Below are positions 33,744-33,945 of a stretch of DNA of 33,945 nucleotides, in pieces. The stretch is from assembly GCF_022832375.1 (NCBI RefSeq), contig NZ_JALHLG010000047.1, positions 1 to 33,945 of the forward strand. Direction: 5' to 3'. Made by a program: the position numbers and the translations under genes. The stretch is from Novosphingobium beihaiense (GTDB lineage: Bacteria > Pseudomonadota > Alphaproteobacteria > Sphingomonadales > Sphingomonadaceae). Every line of letters starts with the position of its first letter. Positions within the stretch are counted from its first letter, which is position 1. The notes beneath the pieces are model-generated. The model was given only the letters and a program-made list of their open reading frames with translations. It was not told the DNA's origin and did no database searches.

Positions 33744-33864
33744 GGTGGCCTGCAAATGGCGCTTTTGCGCGCTTCCGGTGCTCACGTACAGAAAGTACGC
33801 TGCGCTCCGGGTCGCGCAAAACACCATTTTCGACTCACCCTGAACTGAATGCAGACAGCCCCTA
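33744..33864. repeat. Second, left-truncated copy of the MITE-like repeat
   Basis: From 33747 the core is nearly identical to the 23598-23742 element (GCAAATGGCGCTTTTGCGCG, GTACAGAAAGTAC, CACCATTTTCGACTCACCC). The right end is CTGAATGCAGACAGCCCCTA, a slightly changed version of the first copy's end. The left inverted arm is absent. The open readings over it are spurious. Confidence 0.75.
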
Positions 33865-33945
33865 GGGCCGTGACAATATCTCATTGATCGCGAGAATACT
33901 TGCGCTTGCGCGTCTGGCCTGCAAACGGACGGCACCACCCCGGTA
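33865..33945. other. Window edge without a recognised feature
   Basis: The last 81 bases hold no gene or site that I can identify. Whatever follows lies outside the window. Confidence 0.4.

Noticed and set aside
33681..33938. Minus-strand 85-residue reading at the right edge
   Set aside because: It lies over the MITE-like repeat; the same false peptide type appears at the other copy.

Overview
The window is GC-rich DNA typical of a sphingomonad (Novosphingobium, Sphingobium or Sphingopyxis type, Alphaproteobacteria). This rests on its dense run of TonB-dependent receptors (TBDRs), its paired FecI/FecR regulators, the YaiI/YqxD protein style and a repeat type I associate with these bacteria. 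No tRNA, rRNA or CRISPR array was seen. The identification is inference from gene content, not a database match.

Almost the whole window is a metal and metallophore acquisition island. Left edge (1-2.2 kb): the tail of an IS5/IS903-like transposase, a lipocalin-fold AttH/CrtC-like protein and a YaiI/YqxD protein. 2.4-6.5 kb: a siderophore-type TBDR with a PepSY-TM membrane protein, both downstream of a clear cobalamin riboswitch. 6.6-7.7 kb: a scar in which an IS5-like fragment sits between a broken peptidase-like gene and the last part of a destroyed TBDR. 7.8-16.7 kb: two FecI/FecR pairs and two STN-domain FecA-like TBDRs; one TBDR carries a frameshift and one FecIR pair has lost its adjacent receptor.

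16.9-23.4 kb: a long, tightly overlapping operon behind a Fur-box-like site. It encodes a PepSY membrane protein, a DUF3649 protein, a DUF3325 protein with an extra periplasmic domain, a small secreted protein, a dedicated TonB, an unusual TonB-plug/beta-barrel protein and an unknown 135-residue protein. 23.4-23.75 kb: another transposase remnant and a 145-bp MITE-like element. 23.8-28.8 kb (minus strand): a second cluster of DUF2271, heme-type TBDR, TonB, DUF4198 and EF-hand genes, again with Fur-box-like sites.

29.4-33.7 kb is a zinc-starvation module. A ZnuD-like TBDR with a His/Asp/Glu-rich loop is divergent from a CobW/COG0523 (ZigA-type) GTPase followed by DUF1826. Two nearly identical Zur-box-like palindromes lie between them. 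The window ends in a second, left-truncated copy of the MITE-like repeat.

The genes combine outer-membrane uptake (TBDRs), energy supply (two local TonBs), inner-membrane processing or reduction (PepSY, DUF3649, DUF3325), periplasmic binding (DUF4198, DUF2271, EF-hand) and separate control layers for cobalamin, iron, ferric-chelate signalling and zinc.
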